A stretch of 64,000 nt of DNA from CAZIDL01 sp964537825 (GTDB taxonomy: Bacteria; Bacteroidota; Bacteroidia; Flavobacteriales_D; CAYVSK01). Shown piece after piece: positions 7,694-16,798 of the stretch; the stretch's first letter is position 1, and each line of letters opens with the position of its first letter. The position numbers and the translations under genes are program-made. Location of the stretch: assembly GCA_964537825.1 (NCBI GenBank), contig CAZIDL010000001.1, positions 78,810 through 142,809 on the forward strand, given 5' to 3'. The notes beneath the pieces were generated by a model. The model searched no databases. It saw only the letters and a list, made by a program, of their open reading frames with translations, and had not been told where the DNA came from.

Positions 7694-9247
7694 ATGGACG
7701 GACAGAAGAAGAAAGTGGCGCTCATAATACTCGACGGATGGGGACACGGCAAGCACGACGATAGCGATATGGTCTGGAATGCCGACACTCCTTTCGTCGA
7801 TTCCCTATACAAAGAAGTTCCCAATGCGGAATTGCGGACCGATGGGGAGAACGTTGGATTGCCCAAGGGTCAAATGGGTAACTCCGAGGTCGGTCATATC
7901 AATATCGGTGCTGGAAGGATCGTTCACCAGGAGCTCGTAAGGATCGATAAGGCCATCGAAGATGGGTCTTTTGCCGAGCATGAAAAGCTGGCAGAAGCCT
8001 TCAGCTACGCCAAAGAGAATGGGAAGAAGGTACATATCATGGGGTTGTTATCGGATGGGGGAGTTCACTCCCATCAGCGCCACATCCAAGCCCTTACGGA
8101 CATTGCCTCCGATCAGGGGGTGCAGGACCTGTTCGTGCATGCCTTTACCGATGGACGGGATACGGACCCGCACGGAGGGAAAGGCTATATCACGGAGCTC
8201 ATCGATCACTTGAAGGGGAACCAGGCCGAGCTCGCCAGCATCGTTGGACGATACTATGCGATGGACCGCGATCGGCGCTGGGAACGGATCAAGAAGGCCT
8301 ATGATCTTCTCGTCCATGGGAAGGGAAAAGGAGCTCAGGACCCTATCAAAGCCCTCGAAGCAAGTTACGAGGAAGGGATCACCGACGAGTTCCTCGAGCC
8401 GATCGTTCTGAAGGATGAGAACGATGCGCCCTTGACCCGTGTCGAAGAAGGGGATGTTGTCATTTCAGCCAATTTCCGGACGGACCGCTGCCGTCAGATC
8501 ACGATGGCCCTGACCCAAGAGGGCTTTCCGGAGTACGATATGGAGCCCCTCGATCTCCATTACATCACGATGACCAATTACGACGATTCGTTCGAGAACG
8601 TGCGGATCCTTTTTCCGGAGCGGGAACTCCCCAACATGCTCGGGGAGGTGTTGAGCAATGCGGGTAGGACGCAGCTTCGGATCGCGGAGACCGAAAAGTA
8701 TCCGCACGTCACCTTTTTCTTCAATGGAGGCCGTGAAGAGGAGTTCGAAGGGGAGCAACGGATCATGGTGCCCTCGCCCAACAAAGTGGCCACCTACGAT
8801 CAACAGCCCGAAATGAGCGCTGATGAAGTGACCCGAAAGGTGATCGGAGCGATCAGGGAAGAGGCTCCCGATTTTATCTGTCTCAATTTTGCGAACCCTG
8901 ACATGGTGGGGCATACCGGAGTTCCGGATGCCATTCGAAAGGCGGTGGAGACCGTCGATCGTTGCACCCAAGAGGTGGTGGAAGCTGGTAAAGAGGCCGG
9001 TTATTCCTTCCTCATCATCGCCGATCACGGGAACGCCGATTTCATCAAGAACGCTGATGGCTCTCCGAACACCGCCCATACCAAAAATCCGGTGCCGGTC
9101 TTTCTGATCGATGAGGAATACGGGGCCGTTCGGGATGGGATCCTCGCGGATGTGGCACCGAGCATCCTCCGCTTGATGGACGTTGAACAACCTGAGGAGA
9201 TGACAGGGAAAGCCTTGGTCGAAAAGGTGAGGGAGAAGGCTGAATGA
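7694..9247 (+). CDS. gpmI: 2,3-bisphosphoglycerate-independent phosphoglycerate mutase
   Basis: A 517-residue cytoplasmic glycolytic enzyme that interconverts 3- and 2-phosphoglycerate with two Mn2+ ions and a phosphoserine intermediate. The sequence has the alkaline-phosphatase-superfamily start (ALIILDGWG), the nucleophile serine in MGNSEVGHINIGAG, the VHAFTDGRDTDPHGG motif, the YYAMDRDRRWER substrate loop and the metal-binding IADHGNAD plus NTAHTKNPVP. Length is normal for the family. It is flanked by a possible terminator upstream and a convergent gene 10 bases downstream, so it is probably monocistronic. Confidence 0.97.
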   Translation: MDGQKKKVALIILDGWGHGKHDDSDMVWNADTPFVDSLYKEVPNAELRTDGENVGLPKGQMGNSEVGHINIGAGRIVHQELVRIDKAIEDGSFAEHEKLAEAFSYAKENGKKVHIMGLLSDGGVHSHQRHIQALTDIASDQGVQDLFVHAFTDGRDTDPHGGKGYITELIDHLKGNQAELASIVGRYYAMDRDRRWERIKKAYDLLVHGKGKGAQDPIKALEASYEEGITDEFLEPIVLKDENDAPLTRVEEGDVVISANFRTDRCRQITMALTQEGFPEYDMEPLDLHYITMTNYDDSFENVRILFPERELPNMLGEVLSNAGRTQLRIAETEKYPHVTFFFNGGREEEFEGEQRIMVPSPNKVATYDQQPEMSADEVTRKVIGAIREEAPDFICLNFANPDMVGHTGVPDAIRKAVETVDRCTQEVVEAGKEAGYSFLIIADHGNADFIKNADGSPNTAHTKNPVPVFLIDEEYGAVRDGILADVAPSILRLMDVEQPEEMTGKALVEKVREKAE

Positions 9248-9257
9248 TCGCCCCTGT

Positions 9258-11429
9258 TCAGATGACGAAGCGCCAGACGAGCTTGCCGATCACAGAGGTG
9301 CGTGTGGTATGTATCACGTCGTTCTTCGTGTTGTAACGCTGGTTCACGATCAGGAAAAATCGGGTGCCGACCTTCGGGATCCATTGGAGTCGATAGTTCA
9401 TGATCCCTAATTCGTCCTGGTTGTTCCACTGAGCGAAAAGGGATCCGAAAAGGTCCGGTGTGATCGCATAATCGAGCCGGGTCCCGAAAAGGTTCGTCCG
9501 CAATCGTTCGTTCGACATGCGTATCTGATTCCTTTCGTAATTCACCCCTATGGTAAGGAACCTGCTCGTCCGCCAGCTCAGGGAATAGTTGCTCTGAACG
9601 CTCGATCCATCGAAAAAATCCCCCCAATCCACCGAAACGCTTCCGGAAAAGGTGCGACCGGAGAAGGAAGAAGCGTTCAGGTTGTACCGAGTGGTCCAAT
9701 ATTCTCCGCTGTCCACTCGTAGTTCATTTTCGATACTGAAGGGGCGGCGGACCCCTTCTCCGTTCCTGGAAATACTGAAGCCCATGCTTTCCCCCGACCT
9801 GGTCTTGAACCCAAAGGGTTTGATCGTGTAAAGGAAGGTCTGCAGTTCCTTGGTATCGTCGAAGTAGGTGTAAGTGATCTGACCGGGTGACAACTTGAAC
9901 TGCTGGATCCAACCAAGCCATCCATCGGGATCGGGACGGGGCTCCCAATTCATCATCCCGAATGCTTCCTGGAAATTCCGTCGCCGCATCAGCCCGACCT
10001 CAGGATCGAACGGGGCCTGACTGCGCTGGTAGGAGGTGAAGACGAAGAGTTGATCATTGGGATAAGTGGCTTCCACCCGATAGGCATTGGCCTTTTCATC
10101 GAAGTTCTTGTCGTCATCATAGGTATGTACGTAAGTGCTACGCATGTTGAGGTTCTTATCTCCCAGGAACTTCGAAGTCCGATAACGACCGTTCACTCCA
10201 GTGGTCGTATGCCATCTGCCCTTGGCGTATTTGTTGACCGTCATGGCCCCTATCGTCGATTGTTTCCCGACGTTCTCCCGCCAGCTTGCTACCGTGTAGT
10301 TGGTCGTGGGGATGCTATCCTTGCTCGCGGTTTGGATCGACATCGCTCCGATCGTGGAATTTCTTTGCTTCCCGAGTATCCTGGTCCCGGCGAGGATGGG
10401 GATCTGTTCGCGATCGCGGGTGAGGCCGATCCTTCTCGAATAGAAAGGGGTGACCCGATTTCCGCCGAAACCCATATTGAAGTAGTTCTGCCCTTCGAGA
10501 AAGAACTCTCGTCGCTCAGGGAATCGGAGGGGAAAACGCGTTAGGTTGATCTGTTGACGATCGGCCTCCACTTGAGCGAAATCCGTGTTGATCGTCAGTC
10601 TGGCCCGGATGGTCGGGGTGATCGAATAATTGACGTCGCCGCCCACATCGAACAACCTGCTCGGTTCATCGCCATCATCCTGGAGCCCTGCCAGCCCGTA
10701 AGGCTTTAATTCCACGAAATCCTTCGTTCGTAGCTTGTCCAGGTTGGTCAACGTGCCCGCTCGGTTGACCTGTTGGAAGCTCATGTCCCGTGACCATCCG
10801 GTCCATCTTACTTGTTCTCGTTTGCGACGGATGTTCCGCTGGAAGTTAACACCCCATTCCTGTTTTGGGCTATTGGGATATTTGAGGGTAGTGAAGGGGA
10901 TCTTGATCTCGGCGAACCACCCTTGATCGGTGATGCGTGTGGCCACGTCCCAAACACCATCCCAATTCTTGTTGCTCGCGTCCCCGTTGTTGATCACCTG
11001 GTAGTCGAGGCGTGCCCCATTCGGGTTGGTCACGAACTGGTATCCGTTCCGGTCATCGTTGTAGGTGTCCAGGATGACCTGAAAATCGTCTTCGGGCCCG
11101 TTGTTGAAATCCCTTCGAAGTTCTTTATGGATGATCCCATCCGGGTCTTTATCGTAGCACCAGGCGAAAATGTAGAGGTTCCGGTCGCCGTAAGCGATCG
11201 CCACTTCTGTCCGTTCAGTAGCAGGTTCTCCCACGTTCATTTCCCGCTGCACGAAATCCTTGGCGCGATCCGCTACTTTCCAGACCGAATCCTTCGGAAC
11301 CCCGTCCATTTTCACCCTTTTTTCCGTGTAGCTGGCTTCCAGGGTCCGGTCCTGGCCGGTTTGAGAAAGGGATTGGGAGATGAGGCTTAAGCTTAGGGCA
11401 AAGAGGAAGAGCTTCCGGACCATAAACAA
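9258..11429 (-). CDS. DUF5916 outer-membrane protein with CBM9-like N-terminal domain
   Basis: 723 residues with a signal peptide (LFLFALSLSLISQSLSQ). Residues about 30-215 look like the CBM9-like carbohydrate-binding fold typical of this family (ASYTEKRVKMDGVPKDSVW, FNNGPEDDFQVILDTY, WFAEIKIPFTTLKY). The rest is beta-rich, with FPERREFFLEGQNYF as a strong family signature, and looks like an outer-membrane barrel, although the last residues (VWRFVI) are not a classical terminal-Phe strand. Function in Bacteroidota is uncharacterised; glycan binding or outer-membrane transport is an inference. A second ATG at 11423 gives the same signal peptide. Transcribed divergently from the stress-protein operon. 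Confidence 0.88.
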   Translation of the reverse strand: MFMVRKLFLFALSLSLISQSLSQTGQDRTLEASYTEKRVKMDGVPKDSVWKVADRAKDFVQREMNVGEPATERTEVAIAYGDRNLYIFAWCYDKDPDGIIHKELRRDFNNGPEDDFQVILDTYNDDRNGYQFVTNPNGARLDYQVINNGDASNKNWDGVWDVATRITDQGWFAEIKIPFTTLKYPNSPKQEWGVNFQRNIRRKREQVRWTGWSRDMSFQQVNRAGTLTNLDKLRTKDFVELKPYGLAGLQDDGDEPSRLFDVGGDVNYSITPTIRARLTINTDFAQVEADRQQINLTRFPLRFPERREFFLEGQNYFNMGFGGNRVTPFYSRRIGLTRDREQIPILAGTRILGKQRNSTIGAMSIQTASKDSIPTTNYTVASWRENVGKQSTIGAMTVNKYAKGRWHTTTGVNGRYRTSKFLGDKNLNMRSTYVHTYDDDKNFDEKANAYRVEATYPNDQLFVFTSYQRSQAPFDPEVGLMRRRNFQEAFGMMNWEPRPDPDGWLGWIQQFKLSPGQITYTYFDDTKELQTFLYTIKPFGFKTRSGESMGFSISRNGEGVRRPFSIENELRVDSGEYWTTRYNLNASSFSGRTFSGSVSVDWGDFFDGSSVQSNYSLSWRTSRFLTIGVNYERNQIRMSNERLRTNLFGTRLDYAITPDLFGSLFAQWNNQDELGIMNYRLQWIPKVGTRFFLIVNQRYNTKNDVIHTTRTSVIGKLVWRFVI

Positions 11430-11440
11430 TTTTGTCGTGG

Positions 11441-11448
11441 CAAAAGTA
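11441..11448 (-). promoter_or_regulatory. putative -7 promoter element of the DUF5916 gene
   Basis: On the minus strand TACTTTTG matches TAnnTTTG and ends 11 bases before the ATG at 11429. The 5' leader would be very short. Confidence 0.45.
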
Positions 11449-11494
11449 GGAGGACTCCAAGAACACCCTGATCTTTTTCAACACTGGTCTGGCT

Positions 11495-11502
11495 TAGATT
11501 TG
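11495..11502 (+). promoter_or_regulatory. putative -7 promoter element of the usp-sulP operon
   Basis: TAGATTTG fits TAnnTTTG and ends 7 bases before the ATG at 11510. The sequence AAGGAG also lies in between, but only one base from the ATG, too close for a normal Shine-Dalgarno site. A leaderless start is the simpler reading. Confidence 0.45.
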
Positions 11503-11509
11503 AAGGAGC

Positions 11510-12394
11510 ATGTCCCGAAAACCATATCCTTTCCATAGGATCGCTACTGCGTTGGCCTTTTCTCCCAGAGCTGAAGCCATCCTCCACGAGAGCCGCATCC
11601 TCGTGGAGCGCTTTGGTGCTGAGCTCGTTCTGATCCACGTTGGGGAGCATTCCGTGGAATTGGAGCGACGAATGGATGATCTTTTGGAACGCACTGGGAT
11701 CGAGAAAGAGAGTTGTCGGATCGTTTGGCGTGAAGGGAAGGCAGCAGATACCATTTTGAGGGTTTGCGAAGAAGAGGACGTGAACCTCCTCCTATTGGGA
11801 GCCCTCCGCAAAGAAAAGCTCTATGCTTATTACTTGGGCTCCGTGGCAAGAAAGGTTTCCCGCTCAGCTCCTTGTTCGGTCCTCCTTTTGATCGAGCCGA
11901 GTGAGGAGGGGCAGTATTTCGGGACCTTGGTGGTGAACGGCATCGATCATCCCAAGACCCGCGAGACCGTTCGGACCGCTTTTTACTTTGCGCGAATGGT
12001 GGCCGCTCGAGAGATCCGGATGGTGGAAGAGGTCCATCCATCGAGGATCGAGGTAGTGATCCAGGATGACAAGAGCCGGCAAGAAGCCATAGAGGTGCGT
12101 AAGGATCTCCGCGAGCGGGAACACCAGAGGGTAGAAGGCTTGATCCATGAGAACGATCCGGATGGCGAGTTCGAAGTCCGCCAGCAATGCATATTCGGGA
12201 AGCCCGGTTATACGATAGGTCATTATGCTGAAGCGGAAAAGGCGGATCTCTTGGTCCTGAATTCCCCGGATAAGCAGATGGGGCTCATCGATCGATTTTT
12301 TCCGCACGGCATCGAGTACATCCTTTCGGACATGCCGACCAATGTGCTCTTGGTCCGTTCGACCCCTGGATCGGAAAAAGAAGGGCGCTCATGA
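11510..12394 (+). CDS. universal stress protein with two tandem Usp domains
   Basis: A 294-residue soluble protein. The first UspA fold (about 1-135) has FHRIATALAFSPRAEAIL and ends LGSVARKVSRSAPCSVLLL. The second (about 140-285) ends FFPHGIEYILSDMPTNVLLVR. The consensus ATP-binding GxxGx9G(S/T) motif is not well preserved in either half, so nucleotide binding is uncertain. The stop codon overlaps the start of the SulP transporter (ATGA), implying coupled translation and a possible regulatory partnership; Usp domains near or fused to anion transporters are common. Confidence 0.85.
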   Translation: MSRKPYPFHRIATALAFSPRAEAILHESRILVERFGAELVLIHVGEHSVELERRMDDLLERTGIEKESCRIVWREGKAADTILRVCEEEDVNLLLLGALRKEKLYAYYLGSVARKVSRSAPCSVLLLIEPSEEGQYFGTLVVNGIDHPKTRETVRTAFYFARMVAAREIRMVEEVHPSRIEVVIQDDKSRQEAIEVRKDLREREHQRVEGLIHENDPDGEFEVRQQCIFGKPGYTIGHYAEAEKADLLVLNSPDKQMGLIDRFFPHGIEYILSDMPTNVLLVRSTPGSEKEGRS

Positions 12395-14628
12395 GCTCGG
12401 GGTTTTGGGATCGGATGCCTAAAGCGGCCCAGCATTGGCCGAAGGACCTGAGTGCAGGATTTACGGTATCGCTCATAGCGCTTCCGCTTTCCATGGCATT
12501 GGCCATGGCCTCGGAGGTCCCTCCGATGGCAGGCATGATCGCTTCGGTCGTGGGAGGGATGGTGGTAGCCCTTTTCGGTGGCTCCAATGTGACCATCACG
12601 GGCCCCGGGAACGGGTTGGTCGTCGTGATCCTGAGCGCTGTCACGGCCTTGGGGAATGGGGATCCGAGCAAAGGGTACCCTTACATGTTAGCTGCCGTGG
12701 TTGTCGCTGGGGCGATCCTTGTCATATTCGGCTTTCTACGGATGGGGGCCTTGGGGGATCTGTTCCCTTCGACTGCGGTGCAGGGGATTCTGGGGGCCAT
12801 CGGGCTCATCTTCATCGCTAAGCAGTTCCACAACATGATCGGGGTCCCGGGCCCGGAGAACGCTGGGAACGTGGAGCTTCTGCTCGACATCCCTTACGCT
12901 CTGAAGCGCTTTTATACCGAGGGATACAGTTATCACGTTCCGGTGATCGGTCTTTTGAGCCTGCTCATTATGGCTTTTCATTCGCGGGTCCCCTTTCGTT
13001 GGTTCCGGGTGCTTCCTGCACCCATGTGGGTGCTCCTTCTTGTTCTCGGATACGCCTTTTACTTCGAGTTCATTGCTTATTCGTCGTATCCGATCCCGGA
13101 GGAAAAGCTCATCAGCATGCCGGAGGATCTGGGTGGAAGCTTCGTCTTTCCCGATTTCGGAAAACTGCTTCACTCCGAGTTCATCCTGGCGGTCCTTGGT
13201 ATCACCCTCATTACGAGCATGGAATCCCTCCTGAGCATCAAAGCGGTGGACCGGCTCGATCCCTTTAAGCGGAGGTCGAACGCGGACCGTGATCTCAAGG
13301 CCCTCGGCTTGGGTTCGATCGGTTCTGGTCTATTGGGCGGACTTCCTGTGGTGACGGTGATCGCAAGAAGCTCGGTGAACGTGAACAATGGAGCCAGAAC
13401 GCGGGCTTCCAACTTCTTCCACGGAGCTTGCCTCCTGCTGATCGTGCTTCTCTTCCAGGACCTGCTAAGATGGGTTCCGCTTTCCGCTTTGGCAGGTATT
13501 CTGATCTACACGGGCTACAAGCTCATCCCGCCGGACCTTTTTCGGCAGATCCACCAAGTAGGGGTGGAGCAGACACTGATCTTCCTCGCTACCTTGGTCG
13601 TGACCTTTTGGTTCGGCTTGCTTCAGGGAATGGCAGTAGGCATCCTTACGACCATGATCGTTCAGTTCGTCTTTATCCCGCCGGGCCAGTTGATCCTACA
13701 CAACCCCTTTCAACCCAATACCCTGATGTATCAAGAGAGCGACGGGAAATTCTACGTTGGCGTGAAAGCTTATTCCAATTTTCTCAACTACCTCCAGTTA
13801 AAGAAGCAATTGGATGCCATCCCCCGAAAGCAACACGTGATCCTGGACCTCTCCCTCACTACCTTCGTCGATCACACCGTCATGGAACATCTATCCCATT
13901 ATTCCGACGATTACGAGGAAGAAGGCGGGCGTTTCGAGGTGGTCGGGTTGGACGTGCATCGTGCTTCGAGCCCCCATTCCTTCGCTCCCCGCCGGGTCAA
14001 TCGGATGGCCGAGCGGCCCAAGAGTTCTGATGAAAGCCTGACCAAACGTCAGGAGGCTTTAAAGGCGTATATGGAAGAACTCGGATGGGACTTTCGGGCC
14101 GAGAGCATCCATCGTTCCCCCGACCTTGAATATTTCCCGCTCTTCCGGACCAAGACGATCGACCATGTCTTCAACCGTTGTGAAGGCAGAGATGATGGGA
14201 TCCGCTATAAGCTCTTCGATGTGGAATATTACGAAGGGGTGTTCATCGCCAAACAAGTGTTCCGTACCACGGTCCTGGTCATCCATATGGATCGGGAAAT
14301 GCCCCGCTTTACATTGGACAAAGAAGGGCTTTTTCATCGGGCGGCGGAGCTCATCGGTTTCTCCTATATCGAGTTGGAAGCCTATCCTGACTTTTCTCGC
14401 CGATTCCTTCTCAAAGGCGATAATGAGCGGGCTATCAAGGGCTTTTTCGAAAGGGGTCTCGTCCGATTCTTCGAAAGCAATCCCTATTATCACGTTCAAA
14501 GCACGTATGAATCGCTCCTTATTTTTAAGCGAGAGCGGTTAGCTTCGATCAGCGAGGTCAAAGCCTTGATCGATTTCGGTTCAAGGCTTGCAGCATGCAT
14601 TCGCCAAAAACATGATGGGGAACGATGA
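12391..14628 (+). CDS. SulP-family anion transporter with STAS and an extra C-terminal domain
   Basis: 745 residues. The SulP membrane core runs from about 15 to 425 (PKDLSAGFTVSLIALPLSMA; GGSNVTITGPGNGL; GLGSIGSGLLGGLPVVTVIARSSVNVN). A STAS domain covers about 437-530 (GVKAYSNFLNYLQLKKQL, VILDLSLTTFVDHTVMEHL). A further ~190 residues (about 555-745) form a separate globular domain with YFPLFRTKTIDHVFN, YKLFDVEYYEG, DFSRRFLLKGDNERAIKGFF and a closing LLIFKRE; this pattern resembles an uncharacterised domain found alone in other bacteria. Substrate (sulfate, bicarbonate or another anion) cannot be told. It overlaps by 4 bases both the upstream usp and the downstream dehydrogenase. Confidence 0.9.
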   Translation: MSSGFWDRMPKAAQHWPKDLSAGFTVSLIALPLSMALAMASEVPPMAGMIASVVGGMVVALFGGSNVTITGPGNGLVVVILSAVTALGNGDPSKGYPYMLAAVVVAGAILVIFGFLRMGALGDLFPSTAVQGILGAIGLIFIAKQFHNMIGVPGPENAGNVELLLDIPYALKRFYTEGYSYHVPVIGLLSLLIMAFHSRVPFRWFRVLPAPMWVLLLVLGYAFYFEFIAYSSYPIPEEKLISMPEDLGGSFVFPDFGKLLHSEFILAVLGITLITSMESLLSIKAVDRLDPFKRRSNADRDLKALGLGSIGSGLLGGLPVVTVIARSSVNVNNGARTRASNFFHGACLLLIVLLFQDLLRWVPLSALAGILIYTGYKLIPPDLFRQIHQVGVEQTLIFLATLVVTFWFGLLQGMAVGILTTMIVQFVFIPPGQLILHNPFQPNTLMYQESDGKFYVGVKAYSNFLNYLQLKKQLDAIPRKQHVILDLSLTTFVDHTVMEHLSHYSDDYEEEGGRFEVVGLDVHRASSPHSFAPRRVNRMAERPKSSDESLTKRQEALKAYMEELGWDFRAESIHRSPDLEYFPLFRTKTIDHVFNRCEGRDDGIRYKLFDVEYYEGVFIAKQVFRTTVLVIHMDREMPRFTLDKEGLFHRAAELIGFSYIELEAYPDFSRRFLLKGDNERAIKGFFERGLVRFFESNPYYHVQSTYESLLIFKRERLASISEVKALIDFGSRLAACIRQKHDGER

Positions 14629-15575
14629 AGGTCCTTTTTCTCGATACGGTCCACCCTCTGCTGCAAGAGCGACTTGAAGCGAATGGGTGTTCCTGTGAGC
14701 ATTGCCTTGAGGAAGGAAAGGAATACGTCGAAAACATCGTTGGGGCTTATAAGGGGTTGGTGGTAAGGAGCCGGATCCCTTTGGACCGAACGCTTCTTGA
14801 AAAGGCCGAAAAGCTCGAGTTCATCGCCCGTTCCGGTGCCGGACTGGAGAATATTGACGTTACGTATTGCCGGGAGAAGGGGATCAAACTATTCCATGCA
14901 CCAGAGGGGAATAGAGATGCGGTCGGAGAGCATGCCGTGGGAATGCTCTTGTCGCTGTTCAACAAGCTCTGCAAAGGGGACCGGGAGGTGCGCCAAGGGG
15001 TCTGGGAGCGCGAAGGGAATCGGGGTGTGGAACTGGGGGAGCGGAGCGTCGGTATCGTTGGCTTAGGCAATACTGGGAGAAGCTTTGCCCGTAAGCTCAA
15101 AGGTTTCGGTTGCCGTATCCTGAGCTACGACAAGTACTTGGATGCAGGATCTGTTGAAGAAGGGGTCGAAGGGGTCTCACTGGAGCAAATCCAGCAAGAG
15201 GCGGATGTGCTAAGTTTCCATGTGCCTCTTACGGAAGAGACCCACTCCTATTTCAATGAAGATCTCCTGAAGCGGATGGAACATCCCTTTTACCTCGTTA
15301 ATACGTCCCGTGGAAAGGTCGTCGATACCGAGGCTGTCCTCGAGGGATTCCGATCGGAGAAACTCCGAGGAGCTTGTCTGGACGTGCTGGAGTTCGAAAA
15401 AGCGTCTTTCGAACATTTGCAAGAAGCCGATATACCAACTTCTTATCTGCGGTTGCTGAAGGAAGAACGAGTGCTTTTATCCCCCCATGTTGCCGGATGG
15501 ACGGATGCTTCCTACAAACGCTTGAGCGCAGTGCTTGCAAAGAAAGTGTTAAGGTGGAAAGAGGGAAGAGGTTAA
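14625..15575 (+). CDS. D-2-hydroxyacid dehydrogenase (phosphoglycerate dehydrogenase-like)
   Basis: A 316-residue NAD-dependent dehydrogenase. The substrate-binding Arg lies in EFIARSGAGLENID (about 66-79), the dinucleotide motif in SVGIVGLGNTGRSFARKL (about 139-156), the active-site Arg in YLVNTSRGKVVDTEA, and the catalytic His in LLSPHVAGWT. It lacks the ACT or ASB domains of full-length SerA, so it belongs to the short class common in Bacteroidota. Oxidation of 3-phosphoglycerate is plausible; another 2-hydroxyacid is possible. It starts inside the stop codon of the SulP gene. No serC is nearby. Confidence 0.88.
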   Translation: MKVLFLDTVHPLLQERLEANGCSCEHCLEEGKEYVENIVGAYKGLVVRSRIPLDRTLLEKAEKLEFIARSGAGLENIDVTYCREKGIKLFHAPEGNRDAVGEHAVGMLLSLFNKLCKGDREVRQGVWEREGNRGVELGERSVGIVGLGNTGRSFARKLKGFGCRILSYDKYLDAGSVEEGVEGVSLEQIQQEADVLSFHVPLTEETHSYFNEDLLKRMEHPFYLVNTSRGKVVDTEAVLEGFRSEKLRGACLDVLEFEKASFEHLQEADIPTSYLRLLKEERVLLSPHVAGWTDASYKRLSAVLAKKVLRWKEGRG

Positions 15576-15738
15576 AGCCTACTGCTCCGGATCCCTTTCA
15601 TATTTCCGTGATGAACGGTCCAGAAAGAACAAGACAAGGCTTCGATATGGTCTGAAGCTCGATAGGGGGTCTTACTACCACTTGCCTTCCTGGACATGAA
15701 GCTTTCTTGCAAGATCTCTCAATCTCCCTCGGGTTCCC

Positions 15739-15746
15739 GATATTTG
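15739..15746 (+). promoter_or_regulatory. weak -7 promoter element upstream of fbp
   Basis: GATATTTG matches seven of eight positions of TAnnTTTG and lies 23 bases before the fbp ATG. The 194-base gap before fbp holds nothing else recognisable. Confidence 0.3.
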
Positions 15747-15769
15747 TAGTAAAATAAAATCGCCTTGCC

Positions 15770-16789
15770 ATGAAGGAGGTTAAAACGCTCGGTCAGTTCG
15801 TTACTGAGAATCAACAGGACTTTCCCTATGCTACGGGAGAATTGACCCGCTTGCTGAGCGATATCGAGATCGCGGCCAAGATCATCGACCGGGAGGTCAG
15901 CAAAGCGGGTTTGGTCGACATCCTTGGCACTCAAGGGACGCAGAACGTCCAGGGGGAAGCCCAGCAAAAGCTCGATGTCTTCGCTAACGAACAATTGAGG
16001 GCCGCTTTCAAGGCAGGTTCCGAGGTGGCTGGGGTAGCTTCCGAGGAAATGGAGTCCTTCGAAGCTTTTAACGATCAGCAGTCCGTCGATGCTAAGTACG
16101 TGGTCTGTTTCGATCCGCTCGATGGAAGCGGGAATATCGATGTCAATGTTTCCATTGGGACCATCTTCAGCATCTTCAGAAGGAAGAGTGAAAAAGGGCC
16201 CGTCGGTCAGGAGGACTTCCTGCGAAGCGGGAGGGAGATCGTGGCCGCAGGTTATTTGGTCTATGGATCTTCCACGATGCTGGTTTATTCCACCGGCAAT
16301 GGGGTCAACGGCTTTACCCTTGATCCTTCCATCGGTGAATTCTGCCTTTCTCATCCGGACATGAAACTCCCCGAGAACGGCAAGACCTATTCGATCAACG
16401 AGGGCAATTACGCGAAATTCCCGGACGGGGTCAAGGAATACATCAAATACTGCCAAGAGGAGGACAAAGATTCTAAGCGCCCTTACAAAGCCCGTTACAT
16501 CGGATCCTTCGTGAGCGATCTTCATCGAACCCTGATCAAGGGAGGCATCTTCATGTATCCGGCAACAGCCTCTTCCCCCAACGGGAAGCTCCGCCTTCTC
16601 TACGAATGCGCACCCATGGCCTATTTGGCCGAACAGGCTGGTGGACTGGCTACGGATGGGGAAAACCCTATCATCGCACTGGAACCCCAAGAGCTCCATC
16701 AACGGACGCCTCTCTTCATCGGGTCTCGGAACATGATCGAGCGCTTACAGGGAATGTTGAGTAAGAAAGCTGCCCATACCGAAGGGTAG
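15770..16789 (+). CDS. fbp: class I fructose-1,6-bisphosphatase
   Basis: A 339-residue gluconeogenic enzyme that hydrolyses fructose 1,6-bisphosphate to fructose 6-phosphate. The class I signature DPLDGSGNIDVNVSIGTIFSI (about 114-134) holds the metal-binding Asp residues. GSSTMLVYSTGNGVNGFTLD, RYIGSFVSDLHRTLIKGGIF and the C-terminal GKLRLLYECAPMAYL with GGLATDG are all conserved. Length is standard. The mfd gene starts 9 bases downstream, so the two are probably cotranscribed. Confidence 0.97.
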   Translation: MKEVKTLGQFVTENQQDFPYATGELTRLLSDIEIAAKIIDREVSKAGLVDILGTQGTQNVQGEAQQKLDVFANEQLRAAFKAGSEVAGVASEEMESFEAFNDQQSVDAKYVVCFDPLDGSGNIDVNVSIGTIFSIFRRKSEKGPVGQEDFLRSGREIVAAGYLVYGSSTMLVYSTGNGVNGFTLDPSIGEFCLSHPDMKLPENGKTYSINEGNYAKFPDGVKEYIKYCQEEDKDSKRPYKARYIGSFVSDLHRTLIKGGIFMYPATASSPNGKLRLLYECAPMAYLAEQAGGLATDGENPIIALEPQELHQRTPLFIGSRNMIERLQGMLSKKAAHTEG

Positions 16790-16798
16790 CGTTGAGCG

